This document shows, piece after piece, positions 43,892-52,712 of a stretch of DNA of 64,000 nt. Source of the DNA: Scalindua sp964437425 (GTDB taxonomy: Bacteria; Planctomycetota; Brocadiia; Brocadiales; Scalinduaceae); assembly GCA_964437425.1 (NCBI GenBank), contig CAYTGO010000006.1:14463-78462 (forward strand), given 5' to 3'. The notes under the pieces were generated by a model that saw only the letters and a program-made list of their open reading frames with translations, did not search any database and had not been told where the DNA came from. Every line of letters begins with the position of its first letter. Within the stretch, counting starts at the first letter, position 1. The translations under genes were made by a program, and so were the position numbers.

Positions 43892-43921
43892 ATTATATCT
43901 AAAAAAGTAAAATTTGTACAA
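43892..43921 (-). promoter_or_regulatory. Candidate promoter of ygiQ
   Basis: On the minus strand TTGTAC (43921-43916), an 18-bp spacer and TATAAT (43897-43892) precede the ATG at 43856 by about 35 bp. Confidence 0.45.
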
Positions 43922-44009
43922 AATTATACTTGAATTGGTCAATAAGCGTCGTTAAGGTGAATTTTACTTTAATAACCCAGATTGCAATCAGAAGAAACAG
44001 AGACACCAT

Positions 44010-44966
44010 ATGACAAAGATATCAAATATTCATGTCCTTGCTGCAGATATAGGAGGGACAAATACTCGAATGGCAGTTGTAAATGAAAATGGAGATATTC
44101 ATACGCTCTTAAAAAAATCTACACATTGCAAAGAGGGCAGGGACGAGATGATTAGCTTTATTGTCTCTTTTGCAAGAGAAACAATCGAAAAATCAAGACT
44201 GCCAATAGAGGAAATATGTGGTATGGGGATTGGGTTTCCGGGTCCCTTAAATGTGGAGACAGGCACAATCTTCAATCCTCCTAATTTAAACGGCTGGGAT
44301 AGTGTGCCATTAAGGGATATACTCGAAAAAGAGTTGAGAGTGCCTGTTGCAATTGAGAACGATGCGAACGCAGCAGCGCTCGGAGAATGGTGGAAGGGTG
44401 CCGGACCGGGAACAGGCAGCCTGTTTTGTATTACTCTCGGCACAGGTGTTGGGGGTGGTATTGTCCTGGATGGAGAAGTCTGGCATGGCGCATCATCTAT
44501 AGCAGGAGAAATAGGACACACGACCGTTATAAGAGACGGAATACAATGTGCCTGTGGAAATATTGGGTGCCTCGAGGCATATGCCTGTTCGGGAGGTATT
44601 TTAAAGAGAGTAAACGATGCATTATTGGAAGAAGGAGGCAAGGGTGGCTTAGAACCACTTACGAACCTTAAACAGGTGGATCAGATGATAATGCAAGGCA
44701 ATGAGATTGTACTTAACGTAATCAGAGAAACCGGGCTTATTCTGGGCATTGCAATAGCAAATATTGCAAACTTGATAAACCCGGAAATGATCGTTCTGTT
44801 TGGTGGTGTAACTAACCTGGGAGAGCATCTTGTTGAACCGCTGAAGGAAGAAGTTAAAAGGCGGGCATTTAAAAAGGCAACGGAGTCTCTAAGGATAGAA
44901 TTATCACAACTTGGAGATAATAGCGGCGTACTCGGTGCGGCAAGAAATATCCTCTCAAAATTGTAA
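44010..44966 (+). CDS. ROK-family glucokinase/sugar kinase
   Basis: The 318-residue protein has the N-terminal ATP site (LAADIGGTNTRMAVV), the sugar-binding IENDANAAALGEWW (near 117), GTGVGGGIVLDG, the catalytic-region GEIGHTTV, and the ROK zinc motif CACGNIGCLEAYA (near 186). It phosphorylates a hexose, most often glucose, with ATP in the cytoplasm. Length is standard. It is a monocistronic gene between divergent ygiQ and a convergent cNMP-binding gene. Confidence 0.9.
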   Translation: MTKISNIHVLAADIGGTNTRMAVVNENGDIHTLLKKSTHCKEGRDEMISFIVSFARETIEKSRLPIEEICGMGIGFPGPLNVETGTIFNPPNLNGWDSVPLRDILEKELRVPVAIENDANAAALGEWWKGAGPGTGSLFCITLGTGVGGGIVLDGEVWHGASSIAGEIGHTTVIRDGIQCACGNIGCLEAYACSGGILKRVNDALLEEGGKGGLEPLTNLKQVDQMIMQGNEIVLNVIRETGLILGIAIANIANLINPEMIVLFGGVTNLGEHLVEPLKEEVKRRAFKKATESLRIELSQLGDNSGVLGAARNILSKL

Positions 44967-45048
44967 AATTAAGCATTTCTTTGGATTATACAGAGCTTTG
45001 GGAGTTATGTTTTAAGAATTGTTATACAGAAGGTGCACGGGATATACG

Positions 45049-45471
45049 TCACCCGGTTGCGCTAAAGACTTTGGATAATCTGGCGCTTCTCTGGATATGA
45101 CGTTTCAGGTTTGTGTCGGTCTCTTCAAGTCGGTGTGCAAGGGTTTCAATTATTTTTCTCATAAAATTAATGTCATTTGTCAGATTGGATTCAAAAGTTT
45201 CTTTGTCCATAGTGTGAAGCTTACACTTTGTCTGAGCCACTGCTGAAGCGCTTCGTTTGCTTCCGGTTATTAAAGACATCTCTCCAAAGAAATCACCTTC
45301 GTCAAGCGTGGTCAGAGTGATATCTGTATCTCCTACTTTTTTTACTATGTTTATCCTTCCGGAATCAATGACATACATCTCTTTACAATCCTCTTCGTCT
45401 TCTTTAAATATGATATCGCCTTCTTTGAAGAGTATCTTCTTTTTTGTGTATAATAAACCTTTTGTGCCCAT
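45049..45471 (-). CDS. Stand-alone cyclic-nucleotide-binding-domain protein
   Basis: I prefer the ATG at 45471 (MGTKGLLYTKKK), giving 140 residues; a TTG at 45528 would add 19. The protein is a single cNMP-binding fold with GDFFGEMSLITGSKRSASAVA (near 70-90) keeping the Gly-Glu and Arg-x-Ala-Ser phosphate cassette, plus a C-terminal helix. No helix-turn-helix or other output domain follows, so it must act on a partner protein. Confidence 0.75.
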   Translation of the reverse strand: MGTKGLLYTKKKILFKEGDIIFKEDEEDCKEMYVIDSGRINIVKKVGDTDITLTTLDEGDFFGEMSLITGSKRSASAVAQTKCKLHTMDKETFESNLTNDINFMRKIIETLAHRLEETDTNLKRHIQRSARLSKVFSATG

Positions 45472-45781
45472 TTTCAGAAAAACCTCAGAATGTACTAATA
45501 ATTGAAATACTATATTCCCTTTGAACAAGTTGCCTTACAACCCATTTTGCAGTTATTCTATTGGTTTTACTATAATGTGTCAACATAGATTTACCGTATT
45601 AGTATACTTCTACGGTGTGTGTAATAGAGAGAATATTTTCTTGTTCTGACGAAAACGATAATAATGTATGTAGTTTTTTTAATTGAATTATTTTATTGAT
45701 ATTCTTATCGCTTTTTTTACAATGCCGTTAATGATCTTATTTGTTTAATATATTGAATATCAATGACTTGGGGAACTCCGG
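45472..45781. other. Intergenic region between divergent cNMP-binding and kinase genes
   Basis: About 310 bp of very AT-rich DNA. No gene or clear hairpin was seen. Promoters for both genes are expected here, but no box pair stands out. Confidence 0.4.
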
Positions 45782-47713
45782 ATGTTGCTGAAAAAATTAT
45801 TAGGTGAAATTCTGGCTGATATGGGATTTGTTACAAAACAACACCTTGAAGAGGCTTTAACAAAGCAGAGGGAGATGCACAAAGAGGAAGTGCTACCGGA
45901 ACGGCTACAGAGAACCAGGTTAATTTCTGAAGCACGATTGGCAACCAATACAACTCCGGCACTGGGTCAAATATTGATTGATATGGGCGTTACCACAAAG
46001 GATCAACTTGATCAGGCCATGAGAAAACAGGAGAATCTGGCTGAAGTGTACAAGTCGTTGGAAAGTGAAAAACTGGGAGCAGTTGTAGAGAAATGTTCGA
46101 TAATTAATTCTACATTAAACATAGCAGAGGTATTAGAAAATATAATGAAGTACGCAAATCTTGTTACAGATTCAGCTGCAAGTACGCTGATGCTGCTGGA
46201 TGAAGAAACCGGAGAATTGGTATTCAGTGTTCCGACAGGACCAAAGTCTGATAAGTTGACAGATATTCGTATTCCACCTGGGAAAGGAATTGCTGGTTGG
46301 GTTGCTGCAAATGAACAACATCTTTTAATTCCTGATGTCAGTAAGGACCCAAGATTTTACGGGAAAGTTGATAAAATAACCGGGTATCAAACAAAATCAA
46401 TACTTTGTGTTCCGATTAAGACAAAATCAAAAATGATAGGTGTATTGGAGGTTATAAACAAAGCCGGTGGTATTTCTTTTGCCGAAGAGGATGCCATGCT
46501 ACTTAACTTCTTTGCAAACCAGGTTGCTGTGGCAATTGAGAATGCCAGATACTACGGTGAGTTAAAGCATAAATATGAAGAAGAAAAACAGATGCAGGAA
46601 AAATATGCAGAGATAGAAAAGCTTCGGGCTTTGGGTTTAATGACATCTGGCATAGCGCATGATTTCAATAATATGTTGGCTATAATTGCGGGGAACATAG
46701 ACCTTATCGAAATTGAAGAAGACAAAGATAAGATATTAAAAAAGGTACAAATAATCAAGAAAACAGCATTGGGTAGTGCCAAAACAATTAAAAGGCTACA
46801 GAAATATGCAAGGACAAAGAATGACGCATTACAGTCTCAGACGATCAATTTTAATAGTCTGGTGAGAGATGCTATAGAAATATCAACTCCGATGTGGAAA
46901 GACAGCCCGCAAGAGAAAGGATTTAGTGTAGAAATTGTAGATACTCTGACAGAAGAAGAACCAATTGTTCTAGGGGATGATACTGATTTGAGAGAGGCTA
47001 TAATTAATATGATATTCAACTCTGTAGATGCAATGCCACAGGGTGGAAAAATACATATAGCAACGCATACGAAAAATGAAAGTGTATATTTAGAGCTGTC
47101 TGATAATGGAACCGGGATGACTGAAGAAACAAAAGACAGAATATTTGATCCGTTTTTTACAACAAAAGGTATAACTCATGGTGGACTGGGGATGAGTATG
47201 CTGTACGGAACAATCAGAAGGCATAACGGATCAGTAGATATAAAGACGACGCCAGGACAAGGTACAACGTTTACGATAGTATTGCCAAAGGGAAAAGAAA
47301 AAATGGAAAAGAGCGGTGAAAAATCTAATCATGCTTCTAAGACTGAAGAAGCGAACATATTGATAATAGATGATGAACCGCAAATAGGTGCTGTGCTGTC
47401 AGAAATACTATCACATCAGGGCCATCAAACCTCTGTTTTCGATAATGGTAAAGATGGAATAGATGCGTTGAAAGATGGTAGTTATGAGATACTGATAACG
47501 GATTTAGGAATGCCAGATTTATCAGGGTGGGAAGTAATCAATATTGCCAAACAGATTGAGCCATGTGTGATAGCCGGGGTTATAACAGGGTGGGATATAT
47601 CAGAAGCAGAAGCAAAGCGGAAAGGGGTAGATTTTTTAATAACTAAACCATTTGAATCAAGTCAAATAGTTCAAGCAGTAGCAAATGCGGTAAAACTTAA
47701 AACAGGTAAATAA
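45782..47713 (+). CDS. Hybrid histidine kinase: duplicated MshEN/T2SSE-like N-terminus, GAF, HisKA, HATPase, receiver
   Basis: The 643-residue protein starts with two similar segments (ILADMGFVTKQHLEEALTKQ near 9 and ILIDMGVTTKDQLDQAMRKQ near 64) of the type found at the N-terminus of type II secretion ATPases. A GAF domain follows (about 110-260), then the phospho-acceptor helix (LMTSGIAHDFNNMLAIIAGN near 290), an ATPase domain (DNGTGMTEE, GGLGMSMLYGTIRRHNG) and a receiver domain (about 525-640, phospho-Asp in LITDLGMPD). It lacks TM helices and is cytosolic. It is followed at 4 bp by a lipoprotein gene. Confidence 0.87.
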   Translation: MLLKKLLGEILADMGFVTKQHLEEALTKQREMHKEEVLPERLQRTRLISEARLATNTTPALGQILIDMGVTTKDQLDQAMRKQENLAEVYKSLESEKLGAVVEKCSIINSTLNIAEVLENIMKYANLVTDSAASTLMLLDEETGELVFSVPTGPKSDKLTDIRIPPGKGIAGWVAANEQHLLIPDVSKDPRFYGKVDKITGYQTKSILCVPIKTKSKMIGVLEVINKAGGISFAEEDAMLLNFFANQVAVAIENARYYGELKHKYEEEKQMQEKYAEIEKLRALGLMTSGIAHDFNNMLAIIAGNIDLIEIEEDKDKILKKVQIIKKTALGSAKTIKRLQKYARTKNDALQSQTINFNSLVRDAIEISTPMWKDSPQEKGFSVEIVDTLTEEEPIVLGDDTDLREAIINMIFNSVDAMPQGGKIHIATHTKNESVYLELSDNGTGMTEETKDRIFDPFFTTKGITHGGLGMSMLYGTIRRHNGSVDIKTTPGQGTTFTIVLPKGKEKMEKSGEKSNHASKTEEANILIIDDEPQIGAVLSEILSHQGHQTSVFDNGKDGIDALKDGSYEILITDLGMPDLSGWEVINIAKQIEPCVIAGVITGWDISEAEAKRKGVDFLITKPFESSQIVQAVANAVKLKTGK

Positions 47714-47717
47714 ATAA

Positions 47718-48350
47718 GTGTTTTTAATTTTAAAAAGAACTCTGTTCATAGCTGTATTATTGTTTTTTGCCGGCTGCTTTTATCGTCCGTATGACTATAG
47801 TTTTTCGCTTATAGATCCTTATGTCGAAGATCTCAAATTCGAAGATAAGGATGTTTCATTCCAATTTACACCAACTGCCGAATATATTTGGGTATCCATA
47901 TATAACAAGACAGAAGGCAGCATTCATTTTGATGTGGACAAGACAGAATACATTGATCCAATGGGAGCATCTCATGGTGTTTTGTATGGATGGAGATTTG
48001 CGATTGCAATGAAGGATTTTATATATAACTACAATTATATAGATCCGGTAAGGATTGATCCGAAATCGGAAAGTGAGGGTAATCTATGGATCAATATATG
48101 GCCGGGACCCGGAGGGGATATTGGTGAGGGATGGACGACTGTGAAAGATTCGGATATAGATTATTTGGTCCGTGGTATGTTTCCGGGATACTCGTTTCAA
48201 GGAAATGGAATAGAGCTTAAAGACTCTACCTTTTTTCTTATCCTGCCTATCCAGTTTGACTCTTATACGAAAAACTACGAATTTATGTTTATGATAACAG
48301 ATGTAGAAGTGGATGAGCCTAAGAAAGATCGGAAGATTTCAAACCATTAA
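47718..48350 (+). CDS. Predicted lipoprotein of unknown function
   Basis: The 210-residue protein begins at a GTG 4 bp after the kinase stop. It has a lipoprotein signal (LFFAGC, Cys near residue 20). The rest is predicted beta-rich (VSFQFTPTAEYIWVSIYNKTEGSIHFDVDKTEYIDPMG), reminiscent of small immunoglobulin-like envelope proteins. I do not recognise a family. Coupling to the kinase gene suggests co-expression. Confidence 0.65.
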   Translation: MFLILKRTLFIAVLLFFAGCFYRPYDYSFSLIDPYVEDLKFEDKDVSFQFTPTAEYIWVSIYNKTEGSIHFDVDKTEYIDPMGASHGVLYGWRFAIAMKDFIYNYNYIDPVRIDPKSESEGNLWINIWPGPGGDIGEGWTTVKDSDIDYLVRGMFPGYSFQGNGIELKDSTFFLILPIQFDSYTKNYEFMFMITDVEVDEPKKDRKISNH

Positions 48351-48386
48351 TTAATATTTTACACACGTAAAAAACAATTCCGCAAC

Positions 48387-48405
48387 TGCAAAAGGAGCTT
48401 TTGCA
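48387..48405 (+). terminator. Short perfect hairpin after the lipoprotein gene
   Basis: TGCAAAAG (48387-48394) and CTTTTGCA (48398-48405) form an 8-bp stem with a 3-nt loop, 37 bp after the stop. Only a weak T-rich tail (TATCTT) follows. Confidence 0.35.
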
Positions 48406-48443
48406 TATCTTAAGCTGTATCATATGCTTATGTCAGAATTCAC

Positions 48444-48472
48444 TTGACTTACCTTCCGTGGATAGTTATATA
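48444..48472 (+). promoter_or_regulatory. Candidate promoter of the MscS-like gene
   Basis: TTGACT (48444-48449), a 17-bp spacer and TATATA (48467-48472) precede the ATG at 48636 by about 160 bp, implying a long leader if used. Confidence 0.35.
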
Positions 48473-48635
48473 GACCTTGAGATAGTTTGACTGAAATGGG
48501 CATCCGTTATTGCTATAGGTTATGTTGGGATCATAAATATCTGGTGGAAAATAACAGTTGCTTGTGATGAGTTTCTGTATGCACCAATAAATGAACACTT
48601 AAATTGCTGTGTCATAGTATTTTCTTCACAATGAG

Positions 48636-51600
48636 ATGAATAAAATGATTATTAGAAAACTGGTACCTGTCTTTATTTTCTTGGTTTCTCTCTCTCTCGT
48701 TCTAACCGGGGATAGCCTTTACAGCCAATCTTTTAAGACTGAGAAACTGACATCAAAACAAGCGAAGCAACTCGAAGATATAAAAAAGAACCTTGGTATT
48801 CATCTGCAGGGTATTGCACACCTGAAATCCAATATTAATACCCTCAAAGAGGAATTAAAGATATTAAACGCCACAATTGAGAAATTAATTGAAGACAAGG
48901 CAGAGGCAGAGACTTTAGATCTAGTTACAAAGCGAAAGGTTATTGTCGAAAAAAGAATTAATACCCTGAATGAAACCGTAAGGGTTAGAACAGAGATAAA
49001 AGACATGGCTGGCTCTTTGGCAAAGGCGCTGGAAGCCGCTTCAACACTGGCTGGAAGAAAAAAGAATGTAAAGGATGAGGCCGCTAATTTGCCAGCATCC
49101 CAGTTTGAGGGTATTCAAAAAGAGATGGAACTGCTGAAGGCAGGATTACAGGCAACGCTGTCAGTCGTTAAAGAGAAGGAAACATATCTTTCGACGTCAA
49201 AAACATCTTGTGATACGTCAAGATTTAATCTTGAAGAGGAGAAAGAGAAACTTATTGAAGAACTGGAAACAGTTATAAGTCTGAAGCCATCAACACGAGA
49301 AGGGCTTTTTAAAATTGATAATGCAAAACGTAGCTTAGAAAACGAGATTAAATTAAAGGATGAAATGGTTAGTCTGTTATTGGCTCAAACCGAACTGGCA
49401 AGACGTAATTTGCAGATAGCCCAGATTACAAGGCTAAATAAACAGTTGAAAATAAATGTTCAGGCAGGGATTGCAGGCATCTTGTCAGAAAAGTTTAAAG
49501 AGGCGGAACTGCAGAGAGCGGAAAAAGAAGCCGAGAAGGCTAGTAGGGAAGAGGAGGAGAGACGAAAGGTTGCCGAAGAGGAGAAAGCAAGGGCTGACTT
49601 AGAAAAAAGGGTAGCGTTAAAGCAAGAGGAGATTGCAGTACAGAAGCAATTAGAGGAGACATCGCCTGACAAGAAAAGGGTTTTAGCTGTTGAGGCAGAC
49701 GTACATAAACAGCATGGAATAATCGCGACAATAAAAAATGAATTAATCACTACAAGTAATGAGAGGCATAAAGACCATGCAGAATTTAGAAAAATACAAA
49801 AAAAGATTGAAGAAATACTTGTTGGCGAGAATACTCCCGATGAGATTACTGTTGAATTAGACTTAATCAGCATAGGTATTCAGAGAATACAGGATAAGAC
49901 AAAGTCTATTGAAAGTTTGTTGGCGGCTGCAGGAAAACAAAAGTCCATCTTAATTGAGAGTTTAAAGAGCTCACGCTCCGACTTTTTATCAACAGTGCCT
50001 GGAGAGAAATCAAACATAGAGAAGGAAGCGGAAGGTTTCTCAGATCCTGCGTTGGGCGTACAGTTGGTAAAACTTGCTGACTTACGTGTTAAACATATTG
50101 AGGAGCAAAACGTCCTCATGGAGACAAAAATAAATGCGGTAAATGAGCGGTTGGAGCTGAATAAGATCTTATTAGATGAATTAATAAATGCCAGAGAAAC
50201 TCTTTCTCAAATACGAGTCGCCAACGTTTGGGCAAGGCGTGAGAGCAGGATATCGGGCAATACGGTGATTGAGGGTGTGGCAGATTTAAAGGACCTTAAG
50301 GACTGGCCTTTGGGTTTCTACAAGGAATCAGTCCGAAATCTAAAGAGTCTCAGGCTCTTCCTGTCAAAAACAGAAAATATTCCGGCATTCGTTATAAAAG
50401 TAATTATTATTGTTTTCGTTATCTTTTTTGCTTTCTTTGCCAGGCGCTTTCTGGAGAAATGGGCAAAACATGAAATAGATAGATTTATGGCAATGTCACC
50501 GCAAACGTTTTTCTCATTCGAGCTTTTGCCAGGTCTACTCCGCATTATGCGGAACACATTAACCATGTTCTTCCTGTTTGTAATAGCACTTACAATCTCA
50601 CTTACCGTTCCATCTCATGCGCCGATAATTCTGTCTACCGTTTATGGATTCGCAATTATTTCTGTTTATAAATTCTTAAGGGCTACTGTAGTTGAATCAT
50701 TGAGTCCGTATACAGGAGAGAGACGATGGGTCCCGATTAGCTACTCTTCGGCAAGTCATATCTTCAGAGGTTTAAATATAATTCTACTCTTTTCAGTAAT
50801 AACAGTAACATTGATATCTGTTTTAAATGCACATGGTTATAAACAGGATGTTATCGAGTTACTATGGTTCATTTACAGGGTAGTTACGATTTCTCTCGCT
50901 GTCTGGATAGCTGCCAGGCAACGGTCGGTCTTGTTGAAGATGTTACCTTATTATGAGAGTGCTATTGGCAAGTTCGTCAATAAGGTAATTAACATCCTTT
51001 ATCCTCTGCTAATTGCATTTGTTATTCTGCTTTTTGCTATACGAAGCCTTGGGTATGCACAATTAACATATACCTTCATGGTAGTACTCATCAAGAGTGT
51101 GATTGTTGCAGTCATTGCTTCCGCTATATACCGGTTTTTGCTGAGACGTCTATCATTATCAAAGGAACGTAAGTTAGAGTTGAGAAGGCAGCTTGGTGAC
51201 AAGGATTTCGAATCAGAGGAAACGTCTTTAAATCTGGCGTTCAGGATTTACAAGGGCTTACTGGATTATGGTATTTTAGTTATAGCGGTAGTCATAATCG
51301 TTGGAATGTGGAACAGTACATTTAAAGATGTTGTGAGCTCACCGGCAGCTCCAACGCTGTTTCGAGAAGTTTATGAAAGTGTTTTATATGTGTTTGTTTC
51401 GATAAAGAATGGTTTGACATATAAGTTTGTGCTTGCTGAGGGGAGATATACAACACCATTTAAGATGTTAATTGCCATTTTAGTACTAGTAGCTGCCTTT
51501 GTATTTACCAGATATTTAAAAAATGTATTACGAACAAAAGTTTATGAAAAGGCCCAGTTAGAGCAAGGTGCCCGTCACGCAATCTCATCCGGGGTAACAT

Positions 51601-52307
51601 ATTCTATAATTGCCGTGGCGATACTCATAGGTCTGAACATCGCAGGGATTCCTTTAAGGAGCCTTACCATATTTGCCGGTGCGTTTGGTATTGGTCTGGG
51701 TTTTGGGATGCAGAATATAATCAATAATCTTGTAAGCGGTATTATAATTTTCTTTGAAAAACCAATAAAGATAGGTGATGTAATAACTCTGAATAAGGAG
51801 ATTGCAGGCAAGGTTGAAAAAATCAGTATTAGAAGTACCATGATAAATACCTTTGACAGGAAAACAGTGGTTGTGCCAAACTCAAAGTTTCTGGAGAGTA
51901 ACGTAGTAAACTGGGTTCATGGTGGTGACATGTTACTAAGGTCTAAAATAGTAGTAGGTGTTGCGTACGGTTCTGATACTGAACTGGTAAAGAATTGTCT
52001 CCTTAGTGTGGTGGATTCACATCCGGATGTGAAGAAAGACCCAGCTCCTTTAGTACGTTTTGCGGAATTTGGGGAAAGTTCATTAAATTTTGAGTTGTAC
52101 TTCTGGGCTCATATACTGGATAGATGGATGGCGATTAGCGACCTGAATTTTGCAATTGATAAAATGTTCAGAGAAAATAACATCGAAATACCATTTCCTC
52201 AGAGAGATCTACACATTCGTTCTGAAAAACCTGTCGAAAAAGAATTTCCCACATTAATTGATAAAGATAATAATTTAGACTTGAAAAATAATCAGATAGA
52301 CGGATAA
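48636..52307 (+). CDS. Giant MscS-family mechanosensitive channel (KefA/MscK-like)
   Basis: The 1223-residue protein has a signal segment (about 8-30), a long periplasmic coiled-coil domain (about 35-540; a very charged stretch near 290-325), and about ten TM helices from about 590. The C-terminal MscS core is recognised by SLTIFAGAFGIGLGFGMQNIINNLVSGIIIFFEKPIKIGDVI (about 1008-1050). Such large members (MscK, MscM) open on osmotic downshock, with the periplasmic domain modulating gating. It is likely monocistronic. Confidence 0.88.
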   Translation: MNKMIIRKLVPVFIFLVSLSLVLTGDSLYSQSFKTEKLTSKQAKQLEDIKKNLGIHLQGIAHLKSNINTLKEELKILNATIEKLIEDKAEAETLDLVTKRKVIVEKRINTLNETVRVRTEIKDMAGSLAKALEAASTLAGRKKNVKDEAANLPASQFEGIQKEMELLKAGLQATLSVVKEKETYLSTSKTSCDTSRFNLEEEKEKLIEELETVISLKPSTREGLFKIDNAKRSLENEIKLKDEMVSLLLAQTELARRNLQIAQITRLNKQLKINVQAGIAGILSEKFKEAELQRAEKEAEKASREEEERRKVAEEEKARADLEKRVALKQEEIAVQKQLEETSPDKKRVLAVEADVHKQHGIIATIKNELITTSNERHKDHAEFRKIQKKIEEILVGENTPDEITVELDLISIGIQRIQDKTKSIESLLAAAGKQKSILIESLKSSRSDFLSTVPGEKSNIEKEAEGFSDPALGVQLVKLADLRVKHIEEQNVLMETKINAVNERLELNKILLDELINARETLSQIRVANVWARRESRISGNTVIEGVADLKDLKDWPLGFYKESVRNLKSLRLFLSKTENIPAFVIKVIIIVFVIFFAFFARRFLEKWAKHEIDRFMAMSPQTFFSFELLPGLLRIMRNTLTMFFLFVIALTISLTVPSHAPIILSTVYGFAIISVYKFLRATVVESLSPYTGERRWVPISYSSASHIFRGLNIILLFSVITVTLISVLNAHGYKQDVIELLWFIYRVVTISLAVWIAARQRSVLLKMLPYYESAIGKFVNKVINILYPLLIAFVILLFAIRSLGYAQLTYTFMVVLIKSVIVAVIASAIYRFLLRRLSLSKERKLELRRQLGDKDFESEETSLNLAFRIYKGLLDYGILVIAVVIIVGMWNSTFKDVVSSPAAPTLFREVYESVLYVFVSIKNGLTYKFVLAEGRYTTPFKMLIAILVLVAAFVFTRYLKNVLRTKVYEKAQLEQGARHAISSGVTYSIIAVAILIGLNIAGIPLRSLTIFAGAFGIGLGFGMQNIINNLVSGIIIFFEKPIKIGDVITLNKEIAGKVEKISIRSTMINTFDRKTVVVPNSKFLESNVVNWVHGGDMLLRSKIVVGVAYGSDTELVKNCLLSVVDSHPDVKKDPAPLVRFAEFGESSLNFELYFWAHILDRWMAISDLNFAIDKMFRENNIEIPFPQRDLHIRSEKPVEKEFPTLIDKDNNLDLKNNQIDG

Positions 52308-52712
52308 GTTTGTGCAGGACAACAACCTGCCTTAAGTCGTTTTAGAGCAAATACCGGTTTTCACCGAATTACTAGCCATATAGAATCTTGCCATATCCTT
52401 TATACCCTATTTTCTGCCTGAAAGTACTGCCATGAAGCACGTTGGCGTATTACTCTGAAGGCCGTGCAAATTCATAAAGATGTGGACAAAATGCTAATAT
52501 CAGCCATAAATCATTTCTCTTGACCTTGGAGATTTTATCAATATAATTGAACAGTTTCTTGTATTTACGTTTGTAAAAATTGTTCTATTAGTAGCATTTT
52601 AACATATTAACAATAACCTGTTGATCCAGTTAATAGATGACAGTGTGTTGTATAATTTGCAGAATGTATTATTAGTTTATCAGTATTATAAAAGAAAAGG
52701 AGGGTAAATATT
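52308..52712. other. Intergenic region upstream of fhs
   Basis: About 400 bp without a recognisable gene. A perfect TATAAT lies at 52651-52656 with a poor -35 (TTAATA at 52630-52635). A strong Shine-Dalgarno AAGGAGGG (52697-52704) sits 8 bp before fhs. Confidence 0.4.
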
